A program made the translations under genes and the position numbers. The notes under the pieces were generated by a model. That model was given only the letters and a program-made list of their open reading frames with translations. It did not search any database and was not told the DNA's origin. 64,000 bases of DNA from Nitrospirota bacterium (GTDB lineage: Bacteria > Nitrospirota > Nitrospiria > Nitrospirales > UBA8639). This document shows positions 35,398 through 44,735 of this stretch, one piece after another. The DNA is taken from NCBI GenBank assembly GCA_003695915.1, contig RFGF01000127.1:1-64000 (forward strand). The letters run 5' to 3'. Every line of letters starts with the position of its first letter. Position 1 is the first letter of the stretch.

Positions 35398-36789
35398 TTA
35401 CAACCGTTCGAGCAATTCGAGCCCTGTTTTCCAAATATCTCCCGCTCCCAATGTGAGTACAAGGTCGCCTTCGCGCACGTGACTCCGAACGGATTCCACC
35501 AGGTTTTCGCGCCGCTCGACCCAGTGCACAGCGGGATGTCCGGTTTTTCGAATGTGCTCCGCAATCATTTCTCCCGTGATGCCCGGTAAAGGCGTTTCGC
35601 CAGCAGGATAGATCTCGGTCACGAAGACCACGTCGGCCTGATCGAACACCTGACCGAATTCCTCCGCTAAATCCCGCGTGCGGGTATATCGATGCGGTTG
35701 AAACACGGCAATCAGACGACGGTTCCACCCGGCTCTCGCTGCGGCTAAGGTCGCACGGATTTCCGTGGGATGATGACCGTAATCGTCGATAATCAGCACA
35801 CCGCTTTTTTCTCCGCGAAGATGGAATCGGCGTTCCACGCCGGAAAAGGCTGCCAATCCCGCCCGAATCAAGTCCGGTGTCACATCGAGCTCCAGCGCGA
35901 CCGCAATGGCAGCGAGCGCGTTCGACACGTTATGCACACCTGGAATCGGGAGGCGAAAAGGACCTAATTTTTTTCCGAAGGCGTGAGCCCGAAATTCGAT
36001 CGTCCGATGGTTCGCTCGAATATCGGTCGCCGAAATATCGGGCGTCAACACGCCGATATAGTCGCCATGTCCATAGGTTTGATACCGCTTCACAATGCGC
36101 GGAAGGATCCCTCGAAGCCACTCATCGTCCGCGCAGACGATGGCCAGTCCATAAAACGGAACCTTGTTGACGAATTCCAGAAAGGCCTCCTGCAGCCGCT
36201 CCATCGACCCGTAAAAATCCAGATGCTCCCGATCCAAATTCGTGACCACCACGATCGAGGGAGACAGTCGGAGAAAGGAGCCATCGCTCTCATCCGCCTC
36301 AGCGATGAGCAAATCGCTTCGCCCCAATCGGGCGTGCGTGCCCACGGCGTTGACCTTCCCCCCTACGACGAACGTCGGATCCAATCCTGCTTGCGCCAAC
36401 ACTGCGGCAACCATGGATGTCGTCGTCGTTTTTCCATGTGCCCCTGCGATGGCGATGCCGTATTTCAGCCGCATGAGTTCCGCCAGCATTTCTGCGCGAG
36501 GGATCACCGGGATGACTTTGGCTCTCGCCGCACGAACTTCCGGATTGTCCGACGAGACCGCCGATGAGACGACCACCACCTGCGCCCCTTCCACATGCGA
36601 TTCGTGGTGCCCGATGAATACGGTTCCGCCTATACTTTCCAATCGCCGAACCGTTTCGGAATGCGCGAGATCCGATCCAGTGACCTTGTACCCTAACGTC
36701 AGCAACACTTCGGCAATCCCGCTCATACCGCTCCCGCCGATCCCAACAAAATGGATGCGTTCGATCTTGCGAAACATGGGTGCGCTCAT
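35398..36789 (-). CDS. murC: UDP-N-acetylmuramate-L-alanine ligase
   Basis: A 463-residue Mur ligase that adds L-Ala to UDP-MurNAc. N-terminal HFVGIGGSGMSGIAEVL binds the UDP substrate, GAHGKTTTTSMVA at about 115 is the ATP loop, and EADESDGSF, NLDREHLDFYG and DDYGHHPTEI are the other Mur signatures. It is unfused to Ddl. Lies 33 bp downstream of murG. Confidence 0.97.
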   Translation of the reverse strand: MSAPMFRKIERIHFVGIGGSGMSGIAEVLLTLGYKVTGSDLAHSETVRRLESIGGTVFIGHHESHVEGAQVVVVSSAVSSDNPEVRAARAKVIPVIPRAEMLAELMRLKYGIAIAGAHGKTTTTSMVAAVLAQAGLDPTFVVGGKVNAVGTHARLGRSDLLIAEADESDGSFLRLSPSIVVVTNLDREHLDFYGSMERLQEAFLEFVNKVPFYGLAIVCADDEWLRGILPRIVKRYQTYGHGDYIGVLTPDISATDIRANHRTIEFRAHAFGKKLGPFRLPIPGVHNVSNALAAIAVALELDVTPDLIRAGLAAFSGVERRFHLRGEKSGVLIIDDYGHHPTEIRATLAAARAGWNRRLIAVFQPHRYTRTRDLAEEFGQVFDQADVVFVTEIYPAGETPLPGITGEMIAEHIRKTGHPAVHWVERRENLVESVRSHVREGDLVLTLGAGDIWKTGLELLERL

Positions 36790-36822
36790 TCCGGAGCAGT
36801 ACCGGCTCTTCGTCTCATGGGT

Positions 36823-37899
36823 TCATCGTTTTCCGAGCAATTGCCGACATTCCCGCACAACCCGTTGCGTCGCATCGGAGCGCCGACGCGCCAGACTGCA
36901 GGCAGCCATGCGCTGAAGTCGCGCAGGATCCCGCATCAATGTCTCGAGTACTTTCGCGAGTCGTTGGCCGGTCAACTCGGCTTGCGGAACGACGATCGCC
37001 GCGCCGGCAGCTTCGACTTCTCGAGCGTTCTTTTCTTGATGGCCATGAGCCGCATGCGGGAAAGGAATCAAAATGGCCGGTCTGCCATATGCAGCCAACT
37101 CCGCAAGCGTCCCCGCCCCGGATCGAGCGACCACCACATCCGCCTCACGCAGAACCGTTGGCATATCCGAAACAAACGGCACGACCCGAACCGAGACGTC
37201 CAAATCGTGATAAGCCTGTTGAACACGTATATAGTCCTCTTCGCCTGTTTGGTGAATTACGTCGACCGTTTCTCGAATGATGCGAGATCCGCGCATGACC
37301 GCTATCATGGCTTCGTTGATGGCCCGGGCCCCCTGACTCCCTCCGCAAACGAATAGCGTCTTCACACGTTCCGGAAGAGCAGGAGGCTCTTCGAGAAACG
37401 CCCGGCGCAATGGTGTCCCGACGACGCGGATCTTCGCGCGTGGAAAATATGTTTGAGCTCCTTCAAACGCCAAAAAAATTCGATGCACGAGGGGGGACAA
37501 CAAGCGATTCGCCAACCCCGGCATCGCATTGGGCTCGACGAGCACACGAGCAATCCCCAATAACCAAGCCGCTACCACGACCGGCGGACTGACATATCCC
37601 CCTGTCCCGATGACCAACTCCGCGCGAGCGCGCCGAAGCATCCGAATCGCTTGGCCGATCGCCCGTGGAAGCCGAGCCAGCGCCGCCACGGCTCGACCGC
37701 CTCGTCCCAGGACACCCTGAACGTCAAGAGATTCGACGACGAACGAACTGTTTCCCAAGATCATCGTTTCCAAACGCTTGCCCGTTCCGACGAATGTCAC
37801 GGCTGTTTCAGGATCCTGGCGACGGAATTCTTCAGCGAGCGCCAATGCCGGATACAGATGGCCGCCCGTTCCTCCTGCAGCAATGACGACGCTCATCAT
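36823..37899 (-). CDS. murG: UDP-GlcNAc-undecaprenyl-pyrophosphoryl-MurNAc-pentapeptide GlcNAc transferase
   Basis: A 358-residue GT28 enzyme turning lipid I into lipid II on the inner leaflet. The N-terminal glycine loop AAGGTGGHLYPALALAEEF, GTGGYVSPPVVVAA and the C-terminal donor site SRSGAGT-type block (VARSGAGTLAELAAYG) are intact. Start: tandem ATGs at 37899/37896, the first overlapping the ftsW stop. The same frame is open for more than a kilobase upstream over ftsW, but that part is a shadow with no resemblance to any protein. Confidence 0.97.
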   Translation of the reverse strand: MMSVVIAAGGTGGHLYPALALAEEFRRQDPETAVTFVGTGKRLETMILGNSSFVVESLDVQGVLGRGGRAVAALARLPRAIGQAIRMLRRARAELVIGTGGYVSPPVVVAAWLLGIARVLVEPNAMPGLANRLLSPLVHRIFLAFEGAQTYFPRAKIRVVGTPLRRAFLEEPPALPERVKTLFVCGGSQGARAINEAMIAVMRGSRIIRETVDVIHQTGEEDYIRVQQAYHDLDVSVRVVPFVSDMPTVLREADVVVARSGAGTLAELAAYGRPAILIPFPHAAHGHQEKNAREVEAAGAAIVVPQAELTGQRLAKVLETLMRDPARLQRMAACSLARRRSDATQRVVRECRQLLGKR

Positions 37900-39107
37900 G
37901 GACGTCCCCTCATCCGACCGCAAGAATGGGAAGGACATTCTTTGGCGATACTGAGGAGAATACCCAAAGCCAACAGCGACATGACCGCCGAGGACCCTCC
38001 ATAACTGACTAATGGCAAAGGCAATCCTTTGGTCGGCAACAGCCCACAAACCACCCCGACATTGATCAAGGCCTGCCCACCGATCAAGAGCGTAATGCCT
38101 TGTGCGAGCAAGCGCCCGAATGCATCCGACGTCTGCACCGCCACACTCAAGCCTTTCGCCACCAGCACGCCGTAAAGGGCGAGCAACGCGGCCGTGCCGA
38201 GCAGCCCCAGCTCTTCTCCGATCAAGGCAAAGACAAAATCCGTATGCCCTTCCGGCAAATAAAACAACTTTTGCTTGCCATGTCCCAACCCGACACCTAT
38301 CCACCCACCATGTCCAAACGCATACAAGGACTGCGTCAATTGATATCCAGCGCCCCTGGCATCGGCAAACGGATCGAGGAACGTCACGATGCGTTCCCAC
38401 CGTTCCGGCGACAGCCGTATTAAAAGCCCCAAAGACAGGACCATGGCGCCTCCCACGACCATCAGACATCGAATCGGCGCGCCCGCCAAATACACCATTC
38501 CAAGGAACACGAGGCCGATCAACGCCGCATTGCCGTAGTCGGGCTCTGCAACCATGAGCGCTGCCATGATCCCGACCACGCAAGCTGGACGCAGCACGAT
38601 TTCCCGCCATCCGGCTTGAGACAGGTCGAGCTTGTGGAGATAGGCGGCCAGATACACAACGAGCGACACCTTGGCCAGCTCCGACGGCTGCACAGATAAC
38701 CCTGCCATCGTGAGCCATCGGTGAGCACCGTTGATTTTTCTGCCCGCGAACAAGACCGCGATCAACAACCCCATCGAGATCATCACCAACGCGGGTGTCC
38801 ACGATTTCAATACACGATAGTCCTGGCGGGCCATGAACAGGAGTGCCACAAATCCTACACTCAGCCAAAGCGCCTGCCGTTGCAAATAATGGGTCGGCTC
38901 GCGATACCGGTTCTCCGCCAAGACCCCACTGGTGCTGAACACCATCACGAGCCCCGTCAGGGCTAAGGCGACCGTTACGCTCAGAATGACCGGATCGAGC
39001 CTGACACGCTCCCATCGAAACGGCCGATCGAACAACGTCCCCAGGATGGAGGTCGGTTTTGACCGATTCCGCTGCCCCCATCGCATCGTATCCATCCTGC
39101 TTTTCAT
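37896..39107 (-). CDS. ftsW: Peptidoglycan glycosyltransferase FtsW
   Basis: A 403-residue SEDS-family membrane enzyme that polymerises septal glycan together with FtsI. About ten hydrophobic helices are visible. Signatures: GRKINGAHRWL, the catalytic-Asp loop region with AEPDYGNAALI, FLDPFADARGAGYQ and GLLPTKGLPLPLVSYGGSS near the end. The start ATG lies four bases after the murD stop; inner ATGs at 39095 and 39086 are alternatives. Its stop overlaps the murG start. Confidence 0.96.
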   Translation of the reverse strand: MKSRMDTMRWGQRNRSKPTSILGTLFDRPFRWERVRLDPVILSVTVALALTGLVMVFSTSGVLAENRYREPTHYLQRQALWLSVGFVALLFMARQDYRVLKSWTPALVMISMGLLIAVLFAGRKINGAHRWLTMAGLSVQPSELAKVSLVVYLAAYLHKLDLSQAGWREIVLRPACVVGIMAALMVAEPDYGNAALIGLVFLGMVYLAGAPIRCLMVVGGAMVLSLGLLIRLSPERWERIVTFLDPFADARGAGYQLTQSLYAFGHGGWIGVGLGHGKQKLFYLPEGHTDFVFALIGEELGLLGTAALLALYGVLVAKGLSVAVQTSDAFGRLLAQGITLLIGGQALINVGVVCGLLPTKGLPLPLVSYGGSSAVMSLLALGILLSIAKECPSHSCGRMRGRP

Positions 39108-39111
39108 AGCG

Positions 39112-40560
39112 TCATCCCGTCTCCGCCAACGCATGCACGATTTGCTTGAATCGCCGCCCGCGGTCCTCGTAATTCTCGAACATGTCGAAGCTCGCACATC
39201 CCGGTGAAAACAGCACGATATCGCCTGCCACCGCCAATCGGGCTGCCAACTCCACCGCTTCCGAAAGGGTTGCGGCACGCTGGATCGGCACGACCGATCC
39301 CAAGGCCTCGACAATGCGCTCCGCTGCCTCGCCCAGCACGACCAACCCTTTGGCTCGTTGATGGACGACTTCGCGTAACTGACGAAAATCCCCGCCTTTA
39401 TCTTTTCCACCCAAGATCAGCACGAGAGACCTCTCGAAACTTTCAAGGGCCCGCAACGTGGCATCGACGTTGGTTCCTTTCGAGTCGTTGATATACTGGA
39501 CGCCGCGAACTACACGCACCGATTCCAAAGCATGTTCTGCTGCGGCAAACCCTCGGACGGCCCGTTGGATCGCATCGACGGAACATCGACACTGAAGGGC
39601 CACGGCCATGGCTGCCAAGACGTTCGAGCAGTTGTGCCTGCCCCGCAGGGGGATCTCTCTCACGTCCATAATCGGTCGCGTTTCCGCCTCGAACCGTGCG
39701 ACGATCGTGCCTCCATCGACACACACGCCCCTGGGGAGCGCCTGCGTCATACTGAAGAGGATTCGTTGAGCCCGAATAGAGGTCGTCAACGCCGACACAC
39801 GGGGATCATCGGCATTGAGGACGGCTGCATCGGAGGGTATTTGATTCGCGAAAATTTTCTGCTTGGCGGCTTGATAGGCCTCGAAGGATGCGTAGCGATC
39901 GAGATGATCGGGCGTGACGTTCAAGAGCACAGCCACAACAGGATGAAACGTGGCAGTGGTATCTAATTGAAAACTGGACACTTCCACCACGACCATTTCG
40001 AAGGGGCACGCCGAATCGCTCGCCTGGTGAAACGACGCCAGCACCGCCTCGGACAGCGGAATTCCTAAATTTCCGCCCACGAAAATTCGACGACCGTCGG
40101 CTTTTAGCATTTCGCCGATGAGCCGCACGGTCGTGCTTTTCCCGTTTGTTCCCGTGACCGCAATGATCGGGACCGCGAGAAACCGAGAGGCCAATTCCAA
40201 TTCGCCGATGACCGGAATACCTTGCGCCTGCGCGGCGGCGACCATCTCGTGATGCTCCGGGATTCCGGGGCTGACCACCAGTAGATGCACATCATCATGG
40301 AGGGCCCGCATACAACGAGCGGCCGTATCGATGCGCAGACGATCGACATTCAATCCGGGAAATCGGGTAGAGACGAATTGACGCACATCGAGCTCTCGAT
40401 CATCGGCGGCCGTGACGGTCGCCCCTTGAGCTAAAAGCAACCGAGCGGCGGCGATTCCGCTTTTTCCCATTCCCAAGACGACGACATGTTTTCCAGCTAT
40501 GTCGTCTCGCAGTTCTCGCATGTCGAATGGCTCCACCATCTTCAGTCGTCGAGAATTCAT
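39112..40560 (-). CDS. murD: UDP-N-acetylmuramoyl-L-alanine-D-glutamate ligase
   Basis: A 482-residue Mur ligase adding D-Glu. VVVLGMGKSGIAAARLLL opens the UDP-binding domain, GTNGKSTTVRLIGEM is the ATP loop, NVTPDHLDRY and NDSKGTNVDATLRAL are the conserved middle and late motifs. Slightly longer than E. coli MurD because of the N-terminal ten-odd residues before MRELRDD, so the actual start could be an inner ATG. Located 13 bp after mraY. Confidence 0.96.
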   Translation of the reverse strand: MNSRRLKMVEPFDMRELRDDIAGKHVVVLGMGKSGIAAARLLLAQGATVTAADDRELDVRQFVSTRFPGLNVDRLRIDTAARCMRALHDDVHLLVVSPGIPEHHEMVAAAQAQGIPVIGELELASRFLAVPIIAVTGTNGKSTTVRLIGEMLKADGRRIFVGGNLGIPLSEAVLASFHQASDSACPFEMVVVEVSSFQLDTTATFHPVVAVLLNVTPDHLDRYASFEAYQAAKQKIFANQIPSDAAVLNADDPRVSALTTSIRAQRILFSMTQALPRGVCVDGGTIVARFEAETRPIMDVREIPLRGRHNCSNVLAAMAVALQCRCSVDAIQRAVRGFAAAEHALESVRVVRGVQYINDSKGTNVDATLRALESFERSLVLILGGKDKGGDFRQLREVVHQRAKGLVVLGEAAERIVEALGSVVPIQRAATLSEAVELAARLAVAGDIVLFSPGCASFDMFENYEDRGRRFKQIVHALAETG

Positions 40561-40573
40561 GGACGCCCCTATG

Positions 40574-41650
40574 TCAGCGTAGTTTCAGGGTGCTGATACT
40601 CAGCAAAGCCAAAATGATCGCGATGATCCACAGCCGCACGACGATCTTCGGCTCCTCCCATCCCTTCATTTCAAAATGATGATGCAACGGAGCCATCAAA
40701 AAGATCCGTTTCCCGCGCGACTTGTACGACAGCACTTGAAAGATCACGGACACGGCCTCCATCACGAACACCCCGCCTACCAGCAAGAGGAGCAGTTCAT
40801 GCTTGCACACCACAGCCACCGTGCCCAACGCGGCGCCCAGAGGCAACGATCCCACATCGCCCATAAAGACGGAGGCCGGATAGGCATTGAACCACAAGAA
40901 TCCCAGGCTGGCCCCAACGATCGAGGAGGTGAGCACGGCCAGCTCCCCAGCGCCTTCAATGTAAGGAATGAGCAAATATTCGGCGACGAGTTTGTTCCCG
41001 GCCGCCCACGACACGACGGTATAGGCCATGGAGGCGACGATAATCGGTCCAACAGCCAATCCATCCAGTCCATCGGTCAAGTTGACCGCGTTCGAACAGC
41101 CCACGATCACCAGAATGGCAAAGGGGATATAGAAGGCCCCGAGATCCGGTGTGAAATTTTTAAAAAACGGGACACTCAACTGGGTCGAATACGCTGGCGA
41201 GAAATAAAAAAACAGGGCAATACCGAACGCGACACCGAGTTGGCTCACAAGCTTTTGTCGAACGGTCAGTCCCTTGGATTCCCCTTTTAGAAATTTGAGG
41301 TAATCGTCGACGAATCCCACCAATCCAAAGCCGACGATGGCCAACAGCACAAGCCACACGTACAGCACCGTAAGATTGGCCCAAAGCCACGTGGCGAGGA
41401 TCACCGAAAAGATGATAAGAATGCCCCCCATCGTCGGCGTTCCAGACTTATCGAGATGTCGAGCAGGACCATCTTCTCGAATCTTTTGTCCGAGCCCCAT
41501 GGCCTGCAGTTTCCTGATCATCGGCGGCGCCAAAACGAGCGAAATCACAAACGCCGTCAGTGCGGCGTAAATCATGCGGAAGCTCAAATACCGAAAGACA
41601 TTAAAAATGGCAAATTCGGTATGGAGAGGATAGAGCCACAGGTACAGCAT
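40574..41650 (-). CDS. mraY: Phospho-N-acetylmuramoyl-pentapeptide-transferase
   Basis: A 358-residue integral membrane enzyme that makes lipid I from UDP-MurNAc-pentapeptide and undecaprenyl phosphate. About ten hydrophobic segments. Family motifs: [21 protein letters not shown] with the catalytic Asp pair, [13 protein letters not shown], and [12 protein letters not shown] with the His-rich loop. Sits between murF and murD. Confidence 0.97.
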   Translation of the reverse strand: MLYLWLYPLHTEFAIFNVFRYLSFRMIYAALTAFVISLVLAPPMIRKLQAMGLGQKIREDGPARHLDKSGTPTMGGILIIFSVILATWLWANLTVLYVWLVLLAIVGFGLVGFVDDYLKFLKGESKGLTVRQKLVSQLGVAFGIALFFYFSPAYSTQLSVPFFKNFTPDLGAFYIPFAILVIVGCSNAVNLTDGLDGLAVGPIIVASMAYTVVSWAAGNKLVAEYLLIPYIEGAGELAVLTSSIVGASLGFLWFNAYPASVFMGDVGSLPLGAALGTVAVVCKHELLLLLVGGVFVMEAVSVIFQVLSYKSRGKRIFLMAPLHHHFEMKGWEEPKIVVRLWIIAIILALLSISTLKLR

Positions 41651-41742
41651 CGATCATTCAACCGTTTCTGGCATGGAAGCCTCGATGGAGGATCCGACCG
41701 TTTTGAACATGCACTTCTGCCTCTTGCTTTGTCGCGACGCGC

Positions 41743-43185
41743 TCAGCGGTCACTCGCCGAACGATATCCGATGAGATCGAGCACCTGCTCCATACGGGCA
41801 CTTCGGGATCCTTTGAGCAATAAGACATCCCCTGGGCGCATCAGCGCTCGAACAGAGGCCGCGGCCTCAGCAAGGTCAGTAGCGAGATGGATAGCATGAA
41901 GCGGCAATCCTGCCTTCCTCGCACCTCGTCGGTACTCCATTCCCATCGGTCCGCAGGCCACGAGATGCGACACCGACTTCGACGCCACATACTCTCCGAT
42001 TTCTCGATGGAATCGTCTCTCCTCTGCTCCCAATTCCCGCATTTCTCCGAGCACCGCAATCGTCCGCCGACCCTCTCCTAGATCTGCGAGCAAATTGAGC
42101 GCGGCTTTCATCGAAGCCGGATTGGCGTTGTAACAATCGTAAAGGACGGTGACCCCGTTGATCTGGAGAATTTGCGATCGCATCGCGGCCGGCTTGAATC
42201 GGGTCAACCCTTCGACGATCTCCGCAACCGACAGACCCATGGCATAGCCGACAGCAGCGGCGGCCAAAGCATTTCCAGCGTTATGACGCCCGCCTACGGC
42301 CAAGGTGACCCATCGCCCTCGCTGCGACGACGGAACATGAAGACGAAACCGCATGCCATGCCGATCCAAGGACAACCGATCAGCCCGGATTTCGGCAGAC
42401 GGCGTCAAGCCGAAAGACAGCACCCGGCAGCACGCCTGTTTTTTCAATCGCTCGTAAAACGGATCGTCCGCATTCAAGGCTACAAATCCGCTGGAGGGCA
42501 ACATGGCCAAAAGCTCGGCTTTTGCTTCGGCGGACCTCTCCAACGAGCCGAAAAATTCCAGGTGATCCGGGCCGATATTGGTCACCACGCCGCTGGTCGG
42601 TTGAGCGATCTCACAGAGCCGCGTCGTTTGACCCGTCTGATCGACACCCATCTCGACCACGGCCACCTGGTGGTGACTTGCCAATCGGAACACGGTCTGA
42701 GGAACACCGATGCGATTGTTGTGATTGTCGACCGTCTTCAACACTCGCCATCGTTGCCCCAGGACACTGGCAGTCATATCTTTAGTGGTCGTTTTTCCGT
42801 TACTCCCCGTAATGGCCACGAGCGGCCTGCCCCATTGCGCGCGATGGAATGCCGCAAGGTCTTGAAACGCGCGCAAGCTATCCTTTACACCGATCACAGC
42901 CGGAACGATGGGATTCCCCTCGGTCCGCTGCCAACGCCTCAGGGCTTGAATCACCCGAACCCCAGCGGACTGGTCGATCACCACGCCCTGCACTCCCCGG
43001 CGACAGGCATCCAGCACAAAGCGATGCCCATCGAGTCGCTCGCCCCGCAGAGCGATAAAACATCCGCCGGGGCGACATCGACGAGAATCCGTTGCAATGC
43101 TTCGCAATCGCCGTGTCGGAGAGCCAGACATCAACAGCGTTCCCCCAGTGACACGGAGTACGTGTTCGACGGTAAACGAGGGCAT
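41743..43185 (-). CDS. murF: UDP-N-acetylmuramoyl-tripeptide-D-alanyl-D-alanine ligase
   Basis: A 480-residue Mur ligase adding the D-Ala-D-Ala dipeptide. The N-terminal domain has DSRRCRPGGCFIALRGERLDG; the ATP loop is GSNGKTTTKDM; NIGPDHLEFFGS and YDCYNANPASMKAAL are typical of MurF. Starts 14 bp after the murE stop and is followed by 92 bp to mraY. Confidence 0.97.
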   Translation of the reverse strand: MPSFTVEHVLRVTGGTLLMSGSPTRRLRSIATDSRRCRPGGCFIALRGERLDGHRFVLDACRRGVQGVVIDQSAGVRVIQALRRWQRTEGNPIVPAVIGVKDSLRAFQDLAAFHRAQWGRPLVAITGSNGKTTTKDMTASVLGQRWRVLKTVDNHNNRIGVPQTVFRLASHHQVAVVEMGVDQTGQTTRLCEIAQPTSGVVTNIGPDHLEFFGSLERSAEAKAELLAMLPSSGFVALNADDPFYERLKKQACCRVLSFGLTPSAEIRADRLSLDRHGMRFRLHVPSSQRGRWVTLAVGGRHNAGNALAAAAVGYAMGLSVAEIVEGLTRFKPAAMRSQILQINGVTVLYDCYNANPASMKAALNLLADLGEGRRTIAVLGEMRELGAEERRFHREIGEYVASKSVSHLVACGPMGMEYRRGARKAGLPLHAIHLATDLAEAAASVRALMRPGDVLLLKGSRSARMEQVLDLIGYRSASDR

Positions 43186-43199
43186 GAATCTTCCTTTTT

Positions 43200-44735
43200 T
43201 TATGATCGAGCAGCTCCCACCGCATGAATCGCCTGGCGAGCCACTTGCCGATCGTCAAAGTCTATACGCTTCTCTCCAAGGATTTGGTAATCCTCATGTC
43301 CCTTTCCGGCGATCAAAACGAGATCGCGAGGGCGTGCGCGCTGAATCGCCTCATGAATGGCTTGTGCGCGGTCCGGAATCACGAGATACGGCGCTCGCTC
43401 ATGCGAGGGAGAGGCAAGAATTCCCAATTCGATCTCGCGGAGAATCTTCTGAGGGTCCTCCGTCCGAGGATTGTCCGAAGTGAGAATCACGAAATCGCTG
43501 TGCATTGCCGCGATCGCACCCATCTTCGGCCGTTTTCCTGGATCCCGATCGCCCCCACACCCGAACACGGTAAGAATTCGGTTGGCGCCCAACATGCGAG
43601 CGGCCGCCAATATACGGGCGAGCGCATCGTCCGTGTGCGCATAATCAACGATCACCGTAAAATCCTGACCTTCCTCAATGCGCTCGAACCGACCTGGCAC
43701 GTTTCGCACAGTCTCCAGCGTTTCTTGCATAATCGGGAGTTCGAGTCCCAGCGCCATTCCTGCGCCGATGCCAGCCAGTACATTCGAGACATTATACTCG
43801 CCAACCAAGGGACTCCGGACCGTGATCATCCCTCGGGGAGTTCGCACGCAAAATCGCGTGCCGTCCAATCCGAGTTTGATATCATAGGCCCTAATATCGG
43901 CCTCCGATTGGAGGCCATAGGTCCACACAGGGACGGAACAGTGTCCGAGCAATTTCCTCCCCCATTCATCGTCGCAATTGATAATGGCCCGCGGCAGGTT
44001 GGCATCGCATGACCCCGTTCGCACGTAATCGGTAAAGAGCCGTCGTTTGGCTTCGAAATAGGCGTCCATCGTCCCATGAAAGTCTAAATGATCCTGGGTG
44101 AGATTGGTGAACACCACAAGATCGAACGCACATCCCGCCAGCCGATCCAAAGCTAAGGCATGGGAGGAAACCTCGAGTACTGCCGTATCCATCCGGCGAC
44201 GAACCATCGTGGCAAGCAGCGATTGCAGATCCACTGCTCCCGGGGTGGTCAAAGAAGATCGGAGCGAATCTGTTGCCAAGAAATATCCCACGGTTCCGAG
44301 CAAACCGGGCATCCGCCCTGCCCGTTCGGCCAAGGCTTTGATGACATGGGTGACCGTGGTTTTGCCATTCGTTCCAGTGACCCCGATCATGGTCAGATGG
44401 TGGGCTGGGTCGCCATGGAACCTGGCTGCCAAGCGCCCCAATGCCTGTCGCGTATCCGACACGCGAACGACCGCACGGTGGGCACAAACGAGCTGCGCGC
44501 GCTCATCGGGCCGCACGATCTCGGCTAGTGGCCGCTCGACCACTGCAGCCACAGCGCCCCGCTCCCATGCCTGGGAAAGATGCGCATGCCCGTCCGCGCG
44601 AGTGCCTTTCACGGCGACGAACACACTCCCTGCTCGAACCTGACGCGAATCGTCCGTCACACCGGCCACTGCGCACTCCATGTCCCCGTATACTTCCAGG
44701 GGAGTCACAGCCTGAATAAGATCACTCAGTTTCAC
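43200..44735 (-). CDS. murE: UDP-N-acetylmuramoyl-tripeptide synthetase, predicted meso-DAP type
   Basis: A 511-residue Mur ligase adding the third peptide residue. DDSRQVRAGSVFVAVKG, the ATP loop GTNGKTTVTHVI and HTDDALARIL are intact. The substrate-recognition motif reads DNPRTEDP, where Asn-Pro-Arg is characteristic of enzymes selecting meso-diaminopimelate rather than L-Lys. This implies Gram-negative-type peptidoglycan. The start overlaps the ftsI stop by four bases (ATGA). Confidence 0.97.
   Translation of the reverse strand: MKLSDLIQAVTPLEVYGDMECAVAGVTDDSRQVRAGSVFVAVKGTRADGHAHLSQAWERGAVAAVVERPLAEIVRPDERAQLVCAHRAVVRVSDTRQALGRLAARFHGDPAHHLTMIGVTGTNGKTTVTHVIKALAERAGRMPGLLGTVGYFLATDSLRSSLTTPGAVDLQSLLATMVRRRMDTAVLEVSSHALALDRLAGCAFDLVVFTNLTQDHLDFHGTMDAYFEAKRRLFTDYVRTGSCDANLPRAIINCDDEWGRKLLGHCSVPVWTYGLQSEADIRAYDIKLGLDGTRFCVRTPRGMITVRSPLVGEYNVSNVLAGIGAGMALGLELPIMQETLETVRNVPGRFERIEEGQDFTVIVDYAHTDDALARILAAARMLGANRILTVFGCGGDRDPGKRPKMGAIAAMHSDFVILTSDNPRTEDPQKILREIELGILASPSHERAPYLVIPDRAQAIHEAIQRARPRDLVLIAGKGHEDYQILGEKRIDFDDRQVARQAIHAVGAARS

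Noticed and set aside
35381-35728. Long N-terminal extension of the murB frame
   Set aside because: It overlaps the murC coding end and has no resemblance to MurB; the TTG at 35380 behind GGGAGG gives the expected protein.
37900-39081. A 752-codon open frame covering murG and most of ftsW
   Set aside because: Only the part from 37899 downward encodes MurG. The rest is the shadow of ftsW in another frame and resembles no protein.
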